Shown: piece after piece, positions 1 to 9,090 of the stretch
Numbering within the stretch: the stretch's first letter is position 1
How the letters are laid out: every line of letters begins with the position of its first letter
DNA from: Agromyces albus
GTDB taxonomy: Bacteria; Actinomycetota; Actinomycetes; Actinomycetales; Microbacteriaceae
Length of the DNA: 64,000 nucleotides
NCBI RefSeq assembly: GCF_030815405.1
Contig: NZ_JAUSWX010000001.1
Span: 3,038,001 to 3,102,000 of the forward strand
Reading direction: 5' to 3'
The notes under the pieces: generated by a model
What the model saw: only the letters and a program-made list of their open reading frames with translations
Told to the model about the DNA's origin: nothing
The model's database searches: none
Translations under genes and position numbers: made by a program

Positions 1-721
1 GCGGGTACAGGTCGGGGTTGTTGAGGTAGATCAGGGCGTCGAAGAAGCCGTTCCAGTTCCAGATCAGGTGGATGACGATCATGAGCGCGATGAGCGGCTT
101 GGAGAGCGGCACCGCGATGCGGAAGAAGAACCGGAAGTCGCTCGCCCCGTCCATCTGTGCTGCCTCCCGGATCTCGTCGGGCAGGCTCGATTCGAAGAAC
201 GCCCGCGCGATGACGACGTTCCAGACGGCGACGGCACCCGGGAGGATCATGGCGCCGACGGTGTCGAGGAGGCCGAGGTCACCCACGACGAGGTATCTCG
301 GGATGATGCCGCCGTCGAAGAAGAGCGTGACGACGAGGAGGAAGGTGATCGTCTTCCGCCCCGGCAGGTCCCGACGCGAGAGCACGTAGCCGGCCGAGAC
401 CACGAGCGCGACGCTCAGTGCCGTCGCCAGCCCCGTGTAGAGCAGCGAGTTGCCGAGTCCGCGCCACACCGTGGCATCCGTCAGCAGGCGGGCATAGCCG
501 TCGAGCGTGAAGCCCACCGGCCAGAACCACACCTGCCCCTCGTAGACCCGGGCGGGCTCGCTCACCGACGCGATCACGATGAAGTAGATCGGGTAGATCA
601 CGGCGATGAGGGCGAAGCCGAGGATCGTCATCGCGAACGCGTTGAAGAGCGGATCGGCGAGGCGCCGCCGGAATGCCGTGCCGCGCGGGGTGACGGGCGG
701 ACGCATGAGCTGGGTCGTCAT
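1..721 (-). CDS. CUT1 carbohydrate ABC transporter permease, LplC/MalG type (3' end beyond window)
   Basis: Inner-membrane permease of a sugar ABC importer. The visible 240 residues carry several hydrophobic segments and the EAA-loop that contacts the ATPase, seen as EAAQMDGASDFRFFF near residue 190. The stretch FFDGGIIPRYLVV is typical of the LplC/YtcP subgroup, which imports complex oligosaccharides. The ATG at 721 has an AGGAG about seven bases upstream. It lies 8 bp after the stop of the partner permease, so the two are co-transcribed. The C-terminus runs off the left edge of the window. The matching substrate-binding protein is not visible and is probably further left. The substrate cannot be read from the permease. 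Confidence 0.93.
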   Translation of the reverse strand, partial: MTTQLMRPPVTPRGTAFRRRLADPLFNAFAMTILGFALIAVIYPIYFIVIASVSEPARVYEGQVWFWPVGFTLDGYARLLTDATVWRGLGNSLLYTGLATALSVALVVSAGYVLSRRDLPGRKTITFLLVVTLFFDGGIIPRYLVVGDLGLLDTVGAMILPGAVAVWNVVIARAFFESSLPDEIREAAQMDGASDFRFFFRIAVPLSKPLIALMIVIHLIWNWNGFFDALIYLNNPDLYP

Positions 722-729
722 CGGAACTC

Positions 730-1737
730 CTACCAGAGGCTGGATTGACGGGCCCGACGTGCGACCTGGTTGAAGGTCAGCAGGAGGGCGAGATTGAGAA
801 CGGAGTTGAACAGGCCGATGGCGGAGGCGTAACTGAACTGCGCCTGCTGAAGGCCGACCTCGTAGGTGTAGGTCTGGATGACCTGCGACGCGGCGACATT
901 GAGATCGGTCTGCATGAGCAGCGCCTTCTCGAAGCCGAGGTTCAGCAGGTTGCCGACGGCGAGGATGAAGAGCACCGAGATGACCGGTGCGATACCCGGC
1001 AGGTCGATGTGCCAGACCCTGCGCAGCTTGCTCGCGCCGTCGACCTTCGCCGCATCGTGCAGCGCGGGATCGATGCCCGCAAGGGCGGCGAGGTAGACGA
1101 CCATGTTGAAGCCCGCCTCCTGCCACACCGAGCTCGCGACGTAGACGGGCCGGAACCACTCGGCCGAGCCCATGAAGAAAATCGGTTCGCCGCCGAACAG
1201 CCCGATTGCGTTGTTGATCAGACCGGCTCTCGGCGACAGCAGGATGAAGAGGATGCCGACGACGACGACCGTCGAGATGAACGTCGGCGCGTAGAGCACG
1301 TTCTGCACGAAGCGGCGGAACCTGCCCTGTGCGAGTTGATTCACGAGCAGCGCGAGGAGGATCGGGATCGGGAACACGAACGCGAGGTTCATGATCGCGA
1401 GCAACAACGTGTTCGAGACGACCGTGCCGAACTGGTACGACGAGAAGAACCGCACGAAGTGGTCGACGCCGGCCCATGGGCTCTCGGTGAAGCCGCCCGC
1501 CGGCGTGTAGTCGCGGAAGGCGATCTGGACGCCGTACATCGGCCAGTACTTGAAGACCAGGAAGTAGACCAGTGTCGGAGCTAGTAGTACGTATAACTGC
1601 CACGCGCGGAGCACACGGATCGTGCGCGATTTCCGCCGAGCCGGCGCGGATCGACGCTGCTGCGGGTCGGATGACGACCCCTGATGCGGCGAGTCCGCGG
1701 CCGTCACCGGCTGCGCCTGAACGACGGTGTCAGCCAC
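730..1737 (-). CDS. CUT1 carbohydrate ABC transporter permease, LplB/YteP type
   Basis: First permease of the same sugar importer, 335 residues. About 60 N-terminal residues are polar, then come the first membrane helix (LYVLLAPTLVYFLVF) and the LplB-type stretch MYGVQIAFRDYTPAGG. The EAA loop reads DAAKVDGASKLRRVWHIDLP. The open frame continues upstream through the lacI gene, but the GTG at 1737 is preferred. It has GAGAGGAG just upstream and overlaps the lacI stop by eight bases, which implies translational coupling. Codons around residues 48-52 are unusually A+T-rich and coincide with an operator-like sequence at 1584-1597. Confidence 0.9.
   Translation of the reverse strand: MADTVVQAQPVTAADSPHQGSSSDPQQRRSAPARRKSRTIRVLRAWQLYVLLAPTLVYFLVFKYWPMYGVQIAFRDYTPAGGFTESPWAGVDHFVRFFSSYQFGTVVSNTLLLAIMNLAFVFPIPILLALLVNQLAQGRFRRFVQNVLYAPTFISTVVVVGILFILLSPRAGLINNAIGLFGGEPIFFMGSAEWFRPVYVASSVWQEAGFNMVVYLAALAGIDPALHDAAKVDGASKLRRVWHIDLPGIAPVISVLFILAVGNLLNLGFEKALLMQTDLNVAASQVIQTYTYEVGLQQAQFSYASAIGLFNSVLNLALLLTFNQVARRARQSSLW
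1584..1597. promoter_or_regulatory. Candidate intragenic LacI operator
   Basis: On the minus strand this reads GTTATACGTACTAC and matches 12 of 14 bases of the perfect palindrome GTTATACGTATAAC in front of the upstream lacI gene. It lies about 140 bp into the permease gene and forces the rare codons TTA, GTA, CTA, CTA in an otherwise G/C-ending gene. It could be an auxiliary operator that loops to 2801-2814 or a roadblock to transcription. This is inference from the match and the codons. Confidence 0.5.
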
Positions 1738-2776
1738 GGTGCGCTCCTCTCGGTGCGGCGACTGAGTCGCGCGTGATGATCGGGCACCCGATGCGCTCGG
1801 GGCCGTCGGCCTGCACGACGTCGTCGAGCAGGATGTCGACGGCGCGGCGACCCATCGCGACGAACGGCAGCTCGAGGGTGGTGAGTGCGGGACGAAGGAA
1901 CGGTGCGAGCGTCTCCTGGTTGTCGAAGCCCACGATCGAGACATCGTCGGGCACCCGCAGCCCGAGGGATTCGAGCGCCTGATAAGCGCCCCAGGCGGTT
2001 CGGTCGTTGGCGCAGAAGATCGCGGTCGGCGGAGCGGCGAGCGACATCAGTGCAAGCGTGTGGTCGTAGCCGGCCTGCGGGTTGCCGTCGCTCTCGCGCA
2101 CCAGCTCGGGCTCGACGGCGGCTCCGGCATCCTCGAGTGCGCGCCGATACCCCTCGTATCGCTCGACCGCGGCGGGAAGCCCGGAGGCCAGCGTCTCGAT
2201 GTTGATCATGGCGATGCGTCGGTGCCCGGCGTCGAGGAGCGCCTCGGCCGCCTGGCGACCACCGCCGCGTTCGTCGGGCACGACCGCTCGAGCCCGTCCG
2301 CTCGCATCCTCGGAGTTCAGCACGACCGTGGGCACATCTGCGAGCGACTCGGGGACGTGCAGCTTGCGGTGGTACATCGACGCGTAGACGATGCCCGCGA
2401 CGCGATGCGAGAGGAGCGAGTCGATCGCTGCCGCCTCGATGCGCGGGTCTCCGCCGGTGTTCACCGTGAGCAGCAGCATGCCGTCGTCCCAGGCGCGAGC
2501 TTGCGCACCCTCGACGATGCGGCCGGCGAACGGCGAGCTCGCCACGACGTCGCCGACGAAGCCGATGAGGCCGGCGGTTCCGTCGCGGAGCGTCTTGGCT
2601 GCAGCATTGGGCCGGTAGCCGAGCTCATCGACGGCGTCGAGCACCCGGCGGCGCGTCGACTCCGCGACTCGCGAGCCGCCTGACCGGTTCAGCACGAGCG
2701 ACACGGTCGCCTGCGAGACACCGGCAGCGGCCGCGACCTGATGCATCGTGACGGTGGGGGGGCGACGCTGGACCAT
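1730..2776 (-). CDS. LacI-family transcriptional regulator
   Basis: 348-residue repressor-type regulator. The N-terminal helix-turn-helix covers about residues 9-34 (TMHQVAAAAGVSQATVSLVL), followed by the hinge GYRPNAAAKTLRDG and a periplasmic-binding-protein-like ligand domain (FCANDRTAWGAYQAL, VSIVGFDNQE). It is the first gene of an operon with the two CUT1 permeases downstream and overlaps the first by eight bases. It therefore probably senses the sugar they import and controls its own operon through the palindrome at 2801-2814. The ligand is unknown. The start ATG at 2776 leaves the normal N-terminus of the family. Confidence 0.93.
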   Translation of the reverse strand: MVQRRPPTVTMHQVAAAAGVSQATVSLVLNRSGGSRVAESTRRRVLDAVDELGYRPNAAAKTLRDGTAGLIGFVGDVVASSPFAGRIVEGAQARAWDDGMLLLTVNTGGDPRIEAAAIDSLLSHRVAGIVYASMYHRKLHVPESLADVPTVVLNSEDASGRARAVVPDERGGGRQAAEALLDAGHRRIAMINIETLASGLPAAVERYEGYRRALEDAGAAVEPELVRESDGNPQAGYDHTLALMSLAAPPTAIFCANDRTAWGAYQALESLGLRVPDDVSIVGFDNQETLAPFLRPALTTLELPFVAMGRRAVDILLDDVVQADGPERIGCPIITRDSVAAPRGAHRG

Positions 2777-2800
2777 GGCTCTCCATCGAGGTGATCGGAA

Positions 2801-2858
2801 GTTATACGTATAACATCGTGCGGGATCGACGATACCTCATCCGGTGACGCGATCGCAA
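2801..2858 (-). promoter_or_regulatory. Promoter and palindromic operator of the first lacI operon
   Basis: On the minus strand a -35 like TTGCGA (2853-2858) and a -10 TATCGT (2829-2834) are separated by 18 bases. Directly downstream, over the expected start of transcription, lies GTTATACGTATAAC (2801-2814), a perfect 14-base palindrome with a central CG, as usual for LacI-family sites. The arrangement fits autorepression of lacI and the permease genes. The palindrome is seen directly. The promoter assignment is by eye. Confidence 0.6.
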
Positions 2859-2889
2859 CACACTGTGACACGGCAATCGCCGCGCATCC

Positions 2890-3762
2890 TCAGATCCCTC
2901 CCGACCCGATTCGCTGCGCGGCGTCCGTGACCTCGGTGACGATCGCGGCGAGGGCGTCAGCAGCATCCTCCTGCACGTTGTGGCCCGTTGGCAGCCTGCG
3001 CACAACGACGGTCGGTGCCCGGTGCGCAAGCTCGCGGAGGAGGGCGGGCGTGATGAGCCCATGCTCCCCTGCCACTAGCGTGACCGGCACCGTCACCTGC
3101 TCGAGCGCACCCCAGAGGTCGCGGTAGTCGCCGCGGAACACCGCAGTGGGATCCACCTTCGCCCAGTGGTACTTCCACTCCACGCGGCCGTCGTCGCGGA
3201 CGCGGATGTTCGATTCGACCGACCGCCTGATGGCCTCCCGCGACGGCCCGAACCCGAACGCGATCGCGCGATCCACAATCGCCTCGAGCGACGGGTAGTC
3301 GGCGGGGCCGTCCATGAAGTCCCGGGCCTGTACCGGGATCCCGGCGAAGTCGTCTGGTCCGAAGGGGAGCGCCTCGACGAGCACGAGGGCGTTCACGAGG
3401 TCGGGTCGGAGCCGCTGCAGTACGATGGCGGTCAGCCCGCCCAGTGAGTGGCCGACGAGTACCGCTGGGGCGCTGAGCAGTGTGTCGAGCGCAGCAGCGA
3501 TCGCGATCGCGTTCGTCGCAGGCGAGTAGTCGACGTCGTCGCGCCACGACGAGTCCCCGTGGCCCGGAAGGTCGAGGGCGATCGCCGCGCCGGCGAAGTG
3601 CTCGAGGAGCGGATCCCACGTGTGGGCGTTGAGTCCGGCACCGTGGAGGAACACCGCGGTCGGCCCGGCGGTCGGCCCGGCGCGCCGGAACCCGGCGATC
3701 TCCCCCGCGGGAATTCCGACCCGCAGCGGCTGCTCGCCGTCTTGGTCGAGCTCGATTCCCAT
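2890..3762 (-). CDS. Alpha/beta-fold hydrolase
   Basis: 290-residue cytoplasmic alpha/beta hydrolase without a signal peptide. The oxyanion segment FLHGAGLNAHTWDPL, the strand LDLPGHGDS and the nucleophile elbow GHSLGG are present, and a C-terminal histidine is in LPTGHNVQ. The serine, the late acid and this histidine give a full catalytic triad. Substrate is unknown: the family includes esterases, lactonases and haloalkane-type enzymes. It follows the GH32 gene by 86 bp but has its own promoter-like sequence (3790-3818), so membership in the fructan operon is doubtful. The ATG at 3762 has a GGGGGG stretch just upstream. Confidence 0.85.
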   Translation of the reverse strand: MGIELDQDGEQPLRVGIPAGEIAGFRRAGPTAGPTAVFLHGAGLNAHTWDPLLEHFAGAAIALDLPGHGDSSWRDDVDYSPATNAIAIAAALDTLLSAPAVLVGHSLGGLTAIVLQRLRPDLVNALVLVEALPFGPDDFAGIPVQARDFMDGPADYPSLEAIVDRAIAFGFGPSREAIRRSVESNIRVRDDGRVEWKYHWAKVDPTAVFRGDYRDLWGALEQVTVPVTLVAGEHGLITPALLRELAHRAPTVVVRRLPTGHNVQEDAADALAAIVTEVTDAAQRIGSGGI

Positions 3763-3789
3763 GCCATCCCCCCGGTCGCGTTGTGAGCG

Positions 3790-3818
3790 ACGTTACGAGG
3801 CGACGGATTCCGCGACAA
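3790..3818 (-). promoter_or_regulatory. Candidate sigma-70-type promoter of the alpha/beta hydrolase
   Basis: Minus-strand TTGTCG (3813-3818), 17 bases, TAACGT (3790-3795). The same arrangement with closely similar spacer sequence stands before the hemerythrin gene at 30859-30887, which strengthens both calls. Confidence 0.45.
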
Positions 3819-3848
3819 GGCCTGAGCGCACGGAGGATGCGACGCCGC

Positions 3849-5363
3849 TCACGGGCGCAGCGGCCTCGGGCCGTGCCAGACGGAGGCCATCGCCCACACC
3901 TCGAACCGCTCGAGTCGCACCGCACCGGCCAATGACGAGAACGACAGCCCGGTCGCATCGGCCCGAGTCGGGTAGATCCGCGCCGTGAGCGACCGGCCGT
4001 TGGCGAACACCTCGATCGCCGACCGATCGAGCACCACCCTGAGCTCGACACGTCCGTCGTCGCCGATCGGCACCGGGCCACCGAGCGGCACGGTGTCGAG
4101 TCCTTCCGCGACGCTCGATGACGACCGGTCGAGTTCGAGGCGGCCGGTTGCGGCGTCGATGCGCACGACCGTGCGCTCCACACGGTCGGCGGTCGCCCGC
4201 ACGGTGAGCTCGACGACCGCGTCGGCTCCGAGGATGAGGCTCGCCTCGAGATCGAGCTGGTCGCCCGCGAAGGAGCCGCCCGAGGCATCCGTCGGCAATG
4301 GAACCAGCTGGCCCGGTTGCAGCGAGGCCGGTTCGAGTGCGCGCCGCTCGCCGCGCAGTGACGCGACCTCGTCGACCGGCGCCTGCACGAGCTGCCCTTC
4401 GGCACCGAGCCGGAGCTCTCGTGGCAACGACATGACCCCCGACCAGCCCGCGGCATCGCTCTGCTCAGCGGGCCGTGCCTCCTGCAGCCATCCGAACATC
4501 ACCCGGCGACCCGACTCGTCGCGGAACGACTGCGGCGCATAGAAATGGCGGAGCCCGTAGTCGAGATGGTGCAGTGAGCGCGGGGTGAAGATGCCGTCGC
4601 GGTAGTCGCCGACGTAGTAGAGCGGGTGGAGCGTGTCGCCCGCGTGCCAAGCCGAGAAGACGAGGATCCACACGCCGTCGAGCTCGAACAGTTCGACGCA
4701 CTCCCACGTCGTGCCGGTCCAGATCGGCTCGCGATCGGATGCATCGCCGATGACGATCGGGCCCTGGTACTCCCAGTTGCGCAGGTCTCGCGACGTGTAT
4801 CGCACCGCCGTGCCGCCTTGCCCGACGATGCCCGCGCCGATGAGCTGCTGCCACTCCCCGCCCTCGCGCCAGACGCTGTGGTCGCGGAACTCGGTGATGT
4901 CGAGGGCCGGGGGTCGCGTCGCGATCACCGGGTTGCCCGGGTCCTTCGTCCACGTCGTGAGCGTGGGATCACCGGTTGCGACGCACGGCAACTGCAGCAT
5001 GCCGTGAGGTCCGGAGTGATTCCCCGAGTACACGAGCGTCGGCACGCCGTCGTCGTTCACGAGCACACCCGACCAGCAGCCGTCCTCATCGGGCCCGGGC
5101 GTCGGCTCGAGCGCGATCGGCTCGTCGACCCAGTGCACGAGGTCGGCGCTGGTCGCGTGTCCCCAGTGGATCTGCCCATGCCGCGGGGCATCGGGGTTGT
5201 ACTGGTAGAAGAGGTGGTAGATGCCGTCCCACTGGCCGACCCCGTTGGGGTCGTTCAGCCAGCCGCCGGGTGAGACGAAGTGGAAGCGGCTGCGCTGCGG
5301 GTCGTTCCATGCCGCCACCGGCATGGAATCGGCGGCGAGACCGGTCTCGCGGTCGGTCGTCAT
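3849..5363 (-). CDS. Glycoside hydrolase family 32 (beta-fructofuranosidase / exo-fructosidase), intracellular
   Basis: 504-residue GH32 enzyme that removes fructose from sucrose, inulobiose or other beta-fructans. The five-bladed propeller motifs are visible: WLNDPNG with nucleophile Asp38, the transition-state Asp161 in FRDHSVW (His replaces the usual Pro after RD) and the acid/base Glu221 in the EC motif WECVELF. A C-terminal beta-sandwich follows (VELRVVLDRSAIEVFANG). There is no signal peptide, so it acts on imported substrate. Its ATG overlaps the stop of the upstream double ABC ATPase (ATGA), so it is translated with the importer. This ties the Opp-type transporter to fructose-containing oligosaccharides. 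Levanase and sucrase cannot be told apart from the sequence. Confidence 0.92.
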   Translation of the reverse strand: MTTDRETGLAADSMPVAAWNDPQRSRFHFVSPGGWLNDPNGVGQWDGIYHLFYQYNPDAPRHGQIHWGHATSADLVHWVDEPIALEPTPGPDEDGCWSGVLVNDDGVPTLVYSGNHSGPHGMLQLPCVATGDPTLTTWTKDPGNPVIATRPPALDITEFRDHSVWREGGEWQQLIGAGIVGQGGTAVRYTSRDLRNWEYQGPIVIGDASDREPIWTGTTWECVELFELDGVWILVFSAWHAGDTLHPLYYVGDYRDGIFTPRSLHHLDYGLRHFYAPQSFRDESGRRVMFGWLQEARPAEQSDAAGWSGVMSLPRELRLGAEGQLVQAPVDEVASLRGERRALEPASLQPGQLVPLPTDASGGSFAGDQLDLEASLILGADAVVELTVRATADRVERTVVRIDAATGRLELDRSSSSVAEGLDTVPLGGPVPIGDDGRVELRVVLDRSAIEVFANGRSLTARIYPTRADATGLSFSSLAGAVRLERFEVWAMASVWHGPRPLRP

Positions 5364-7132
5364 CGGGCCCCCGTCGTGATGGCTGCGGCTGCGAGGTCAC
5401 CCTCGAGCCGCGACTGGTCGATCTGGGCGCGCAATTCGGCGCGCGCCGCGCGATTCGGCCGCTCCACGCGAAGCGGATCGGGCACCGCCGAGATGAGCAG
5501 CCGGGTGTACGGATGCTCCGGCGCCGCCATGAGCTCGACGCTCGGCCCGCGCTCGACGATGCGTCCCCGGTACATGACCATCGTCGTGTCGGCGATCACG
5601 CGCGCGGACGTGAGGTCGTGCGTGATGTACAGGATGGAGATCCCGCGGTCGCGGCGGAGCCCGTCGAGGAGCTTCAGCACCCCGAGGCGTACCGAGACGT
5701 CGAGCATCGATGTCGGTTCGTCAGCGAGGATGACCTGCGGCTCGACCGCGAGCGCGCGGGCGATCGCGATGCGCTGGCGCTGGCCGCCCGAGAGCTGATG
5801 CGGATAGCTCCAGAGCAGCTGCTCACTGAGGCCGACGGAGTGCATGAGTTCGCGCATCGCGTCGAGCCGCGCTCGCTTGCCGGTCGCCTTGCCGTGGATC
5901 GACAGCGGCCTGGCGAGGAAGTGCGCGACCGGATGCACCGGGTTCAGCGACCCGAACGGATCCTGGAACACCATCTGGACGTCGCTGCGATACGCGGCTG
6001 AGGCGCGGCGCTTCTCGGTGCGCAGCACATCGATGCCGTTCAGCTCGACGGAGCCGGCATCGGCCGACTCGAGGCGCGCGATCACGCGCGCGATCGTCGA
6101 CTTGCCGCTGCCCGACTCGCCGACGAGCGCCGCGATCTCACCACGGTGGATGTCGAACGTCACCTCGTCGACGGCTCGCACCGTCGTGCGGCGGAAGGCC
6201 CCGCCCTGGTGGAACTCCTTCGTGAGCCCGCGAACCGCGAGCACGACGTCGTTCGTGGTCGCCTGGGCAGCGCCCACGATGCCCGCGTCATCGGCCGGCC
6301 GGGCCAGCACCGACGCCCGCCCGCTCGAGATCGGCGGGAACGCCTCGATGAGCTCGAGCGTGTACGCGTGCTCGGGCTGCTCGTAGAGTCGTCGCGCCGC
6401 GCCCTGCTCCACGATGCGCCCGTGCCGCATGACGGCCATGCGGTGCGCGAGCTCGACCATGAGCGCGATGTCGTGCGTGATGAAGAGCACCGAGAACCCG
6501 AGCTCCGCCTGGAGCTCCACGATGCGTTCCATGATGTCGCGCTGCACGACGACGTCGAGCGCGGTCGTGGGCTCGTCCATGATGAGCAGCGACGGTCGCA
6601 GTGCCAGGGCGGTCGCGATGACCGCCCGCTGGCGCATGCCGCCGGACAACTGGTGCGGGAAGTTCGAGATCCGATCGCCAGGGATGCCGACGAGCTCGAG
6701 CAGCTCGAGGGCCTTCGCCCGGGCGGCCTTCTGCGGCATCCGTTCATGCGTCGTGAAGACGTCGATGATCTGGTCGCCGATCGTCATCACGGGGTTCAGC
6801 GAGTTCATCGCGCTCTGGAACACCATCGCGATCTCGCGCCAGCGGAAGGTGCGCAGGGCCTCGCCCTCGAGCGCGAGCACGTCACGCCCCTTGAAGGTGA
6901 TGCTGCCGGCCGTCACGGAGCCGGCATCGCCGAGCAGGCCGAGGATCGCGTTCGCGATCGTCGACTTGCCAGAGCCCGACTCCCCCGCGAGTCCGAAGAT
7001 CTCGCCCTCGTGAATGGTGAAGGTCACGTCGTCGGCGGCGACGAACGGCGCTGCATCCGTCTGGTATTCGATTCGCACGCCCGAGATCTCGAGCAGCGGT
7101 GCGCCGGTCGGCTGTGTCGTCGAGGTGTTCAT
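5360..7132 (-). CDS. Opp/Dpp-type ABC transporter, fused double ATP-binding protein (DppD-DppF)
   Basis: 590-residue protein with two complete ABC ATPase domains in one chain. The first has GESGSGKST at about residues 50-58, signature LSGGMRQRA and Walker B LLIMDEPTTALD. The second repeats GESGSGKST, LSGGQRQRIAIARAL and VILADEPTSMLD. Each domain ends with the Opp-type C-terminal extension. Fusion of the two ATPases is common in actinobacterial Opp systems. The frame runs on upstream to 9277 over the permease genes, but the ATG at 7132 overlaps the stop of the upstream permease and gives the normal N-terminus. It is coupled to the GH32 gene downstream, so sugar rather than peptide import is likely. 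Confidence 0.95.
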   Translation of the reverse strand: MNTSTTQPTGAPLLEISGVRIEYQTDAAPFVAADDVTFTIHEGEIFGLAGESGSGKSTIANAILGLLGDAGSVTAGSITFKGRDVLALEGEALRTFRWREIAMVFQSAMNSLNPVMTIGDQIIDVFTTHERMPQKAARAKALELLELVGIPGDRISNFPHQLSGGMRQRAVIATALALRPSLLIMDEPTTALDVVVQRDIMERIVELQAELGFSVLFITHDIALMVELAHRMAVMRHGRIVEQGAARRLYEQPEHAYTLELIEAFPPISSGRASVLARPADDAGIVGAAQATTNDVVLAVRGLTKEFHQGGAFRRTTVRAVDEVTFDIHRGEIAALVGESGSGKSTIARVIARLESADAGSVELNGIDVLRTEKRRASAAYRSDVQMVFQDPFGSLNPVHPVAHFLARPLSIHGKATGKRARLDAMRELMHSVGLSEQLLWSYPHQLSGGQRQRIAIARALAVEPQVILADEPTSMLDVSVRLGVLKLLDGLRRDRGISILYITHDLTSARVIADTTMVMYRGRIVERGPSVELMAAPEHPYTRLLISAVPDPLRVERPNRAARAELRAQIDQSRLEGDLAAAAITTGAR

Positions 7133-8088
7133 CGCCCGGCCTGCTTCCTGCGGGTTCGCAGCCGCGGGTTGGTGACCTCGTCGACCGCATAGTTGATCAT
7201 GGCGAGCGCGAAGGCGACGAGCGCGATGCAGACACCCGACGGCACGAACGTCCACCATGCGCCGGTCAGCAGCGCGCCGTCGCTCGACGCCCAGAAGAGG
7301 TTCGTCCCCCACGACACCGAGCTCGGGTCGCCGAGGCCGAGGAACTCGAGACCGGCCTGGGCACCGATGCCGAAGATGACGCACGCGAGCAGCGTGCTCA
7401 TGACGATCGATGCCATGTTCGGCAGGATCTCGCGGAACATGATGCGCGCGGGCCGTTCGCCGGTGACGACGGATGCCGCGACGAAGTCCTTCGCCCGGAT
7501 CGACATCGCCTGCGACCGCACGACGCGGGCCGAGCCCGCCCATCCCGTGATGACGAGCACGATGATGATCGTGCCCGGGCCCGATGGCAGGAATGCCGCG
7601 AGCACGACGAGCAGCGGGAGCCCCGGGAGAAGCAGGAAGATGTTCGTCAGCACCGACAGGACCTCGTCGACGACCTTGCCGAAGTACGCTGCGGCGAGGC
7701 CGACGAGCACCCCGACGAGCGTGGCGACGAGCCCGACGGTGAGGCCGACGAAGAGCGACGAGCGCGAGCCCCAGACGGTGAGCGCGAAGACGTCCTGCCC
7801 CTTCGCCGTGGTGCCGAGCCAATGCTCGGCGGAGGGTTCGAGCCAGGGGTCGCCGATGAACGCCTTCGGGTCGCCTGGCGCGATCACGGGGGCGAGCACG
7901 GCGATGAGGATGAAGACGACGAGCAGCACGAGGCCGGCGACCGCCTTGCCGTTGCGCAGCAGGGTCGCCCCGAAGCGGCGCGGCCGACGCGTGCTCGGCG
8001 GCGTCGCGGGCGGCACGGGCAGAGCGCCGGTGAGCATGCCGGCCTCGGGCTGCTCGCCGGCCGCGATGGTGGAAGGGATGATCGTCAT
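7129..8088 (-). CDS. Opp/Dpp-type ABC transporter permease (DppC-like)
   Basis: 319-residue inner-membrane permease. After a polar N-terminus it has a first helix (GKAVAGLVLLVVFILIAVLAPVIA), the DppC stretch HWLGTTAKGQDVFALTVWG and the EAA-type loop in VVTGERPARIMFREILPN, plus about five further hydrophobic segments. It forms the channel with the DppB-like partner. Its stop overlaps the start of the double ATPase and it begins 9 bp after the partner's stop, so the genes form one tight operon. Confidence 0.94.
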   Translation of the reverse strand: MTIIPSTIAAGEQPEAGMLTGALPVPPATPPSTRRPRRFGATLLRNGKAVAGLVLLVVFILIAVLAPVIAPGDPKAFIGDPWLEPSAEHWLGTTAKGQDVFALTVWGSRSSLFVGLTVGLVATLVGVLVGLAAAYFGKVVDEVLSVLTNIFLLLPGLPLLVVLAAFLPSGPGTIIIVLVITGWAGSARVVRSQAMSIRAKDFVAASVVTGERPARIMFREILPNMASIVMSTLLACVIFGIGAQAGLEFLGLGDPSSVSWGTNLFWASSDGALLTGAWWTFVPSGVCIALVAFALAMINYAVDEVTNPRLRTRRKQAGR

Positions 8089-8097
8089 GGTCGTCTC

Positions 8098-9075
8098 CTA
8101 GTGCACTCTCACGCGCGGATCCAGCCGCACGTAGACGATGTCGACGAAGAAGTTCGCGAGCAGCACCGTCGCGCTGATCGTCAGGAAGATCCCCTGCATG
8201 AGCGGATAGTCGAGCGCCTGGACAGCGGTGAGCAGCTGGTAGCCGACGCCGGGGTAGGCGAAGACCACCTCGGTGAGCAGTGCTCCACCGACCACGAAGC
8301 CGAGCGACATGCCGAACGCCGTGACCGAGGGCAGCATCGCGTTCCTGGCGGCGTAGCGGTACATGATCCGCCCGGGCCGCAGGCCCTTCGCGGTGGCCAT
8401 CGTGATGTAGTCCTCGGCGTTCGTCGCGATCATCGTGTTGCGCATGCCGATGAGCCATCCGCCGATCGAGACGAGCACGATCGTGAGCGCGGGCAGCACG
8501 AGGTGGGTCGCGACGTTCGCGATGAAGTCCCATGAGAAGGAGGGGACGAGACCGGCATCGTAGGCGTGGCGCAGCGGGAACCAGCCGAGGGTGACCCCGA
8601 ACAGGTAGAGGGCCGCCATCGCGAGCCAGAAGTAGGGGAACGACCCGACGAACACGAGCAGCGGCGGGAAGACGGTGTCGACGAGCCCGCCTCGCCGCCA
8701 GGCAGCAAGGATGCCGAGCAGGTTGCCGAGCAACGCGGCGATGATGAGCGCGGTGGCGCTGAGCAGCAGGGTCCACCCGATCTGCGAGGCGATGACGTCG
8801 GTGACCGGCGTCGGGAACCGCGAGATCGAGATGCCGAGGTTGCCGCTGAACACCGATCCGAGGTAGTCGAGGTACTGCTGCCAGACGGGGACGTCGCCGA
8901 GGCCGAAGAGCCGTTTGAGCTGCAGCAGTTCTTCCGACGTCATCTGCCCCTGCACCTGGGCGAACATGCGGCTGATCGGATCGCCCGGCATGAGGCGTGG
9001 CAGGAGGAAGTTGATCGTGAGCGACGCCCAGAAGGCGATGAGGTAGAAGCCGAGTCGACGGAGCACGAAGGCCAT
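8098..9075 (-). CDS. Opp/Dpp-type ABC transporter permease (DppB-like)
   Basis: 325-residue permease with six predicted membrane segments. The N-terminus FVLRRLGFYLIAFWASLTI is followed by LPRLMPGDPI, the hallmark of DppB/OppB proteins, and the EAA-type loop appears as TAKGLRPGRIMYRYAARNA. The ATG at 9075 has an excellent AAAGGAGG seven bases upstream, so the longer open frame to 9168 is not used. A stem-loop and a tandem repeat lie between this gene and the upstream binding-protein gene. Confidence 0.95.
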   Translation of the reverse strand: MAFVLRRLGFYLIAFWASLTINFLLPRLMPGDPISRMFAQVQGQMTSEELLQLKRLFGLGDVPVWQQYLDYLGSVFSGNLGISISRFPTPVTDVIASQIGWTLLLSATALIIAALLGNLLGILAAWRRGGLVDTVFPPLLVFVGSFPYFWLAMAALYLFGVTLGWFPLRHAYDAGLVPSFSWDFIANVATHLVLPALTIVLVSIGGWLIGMRNTMIATNAEDYITMATAKGLRPGRIMYRYAARNAMLPSVTAFGMSLGFVVGGALLTEVVFAYPGVGYQLLTAVQALDYPLMQGIFLTISATVLLANFFVDIVYVRLDPRVRVH

Positions 9076-9090
9076 GTCGGCACCTCCTTT

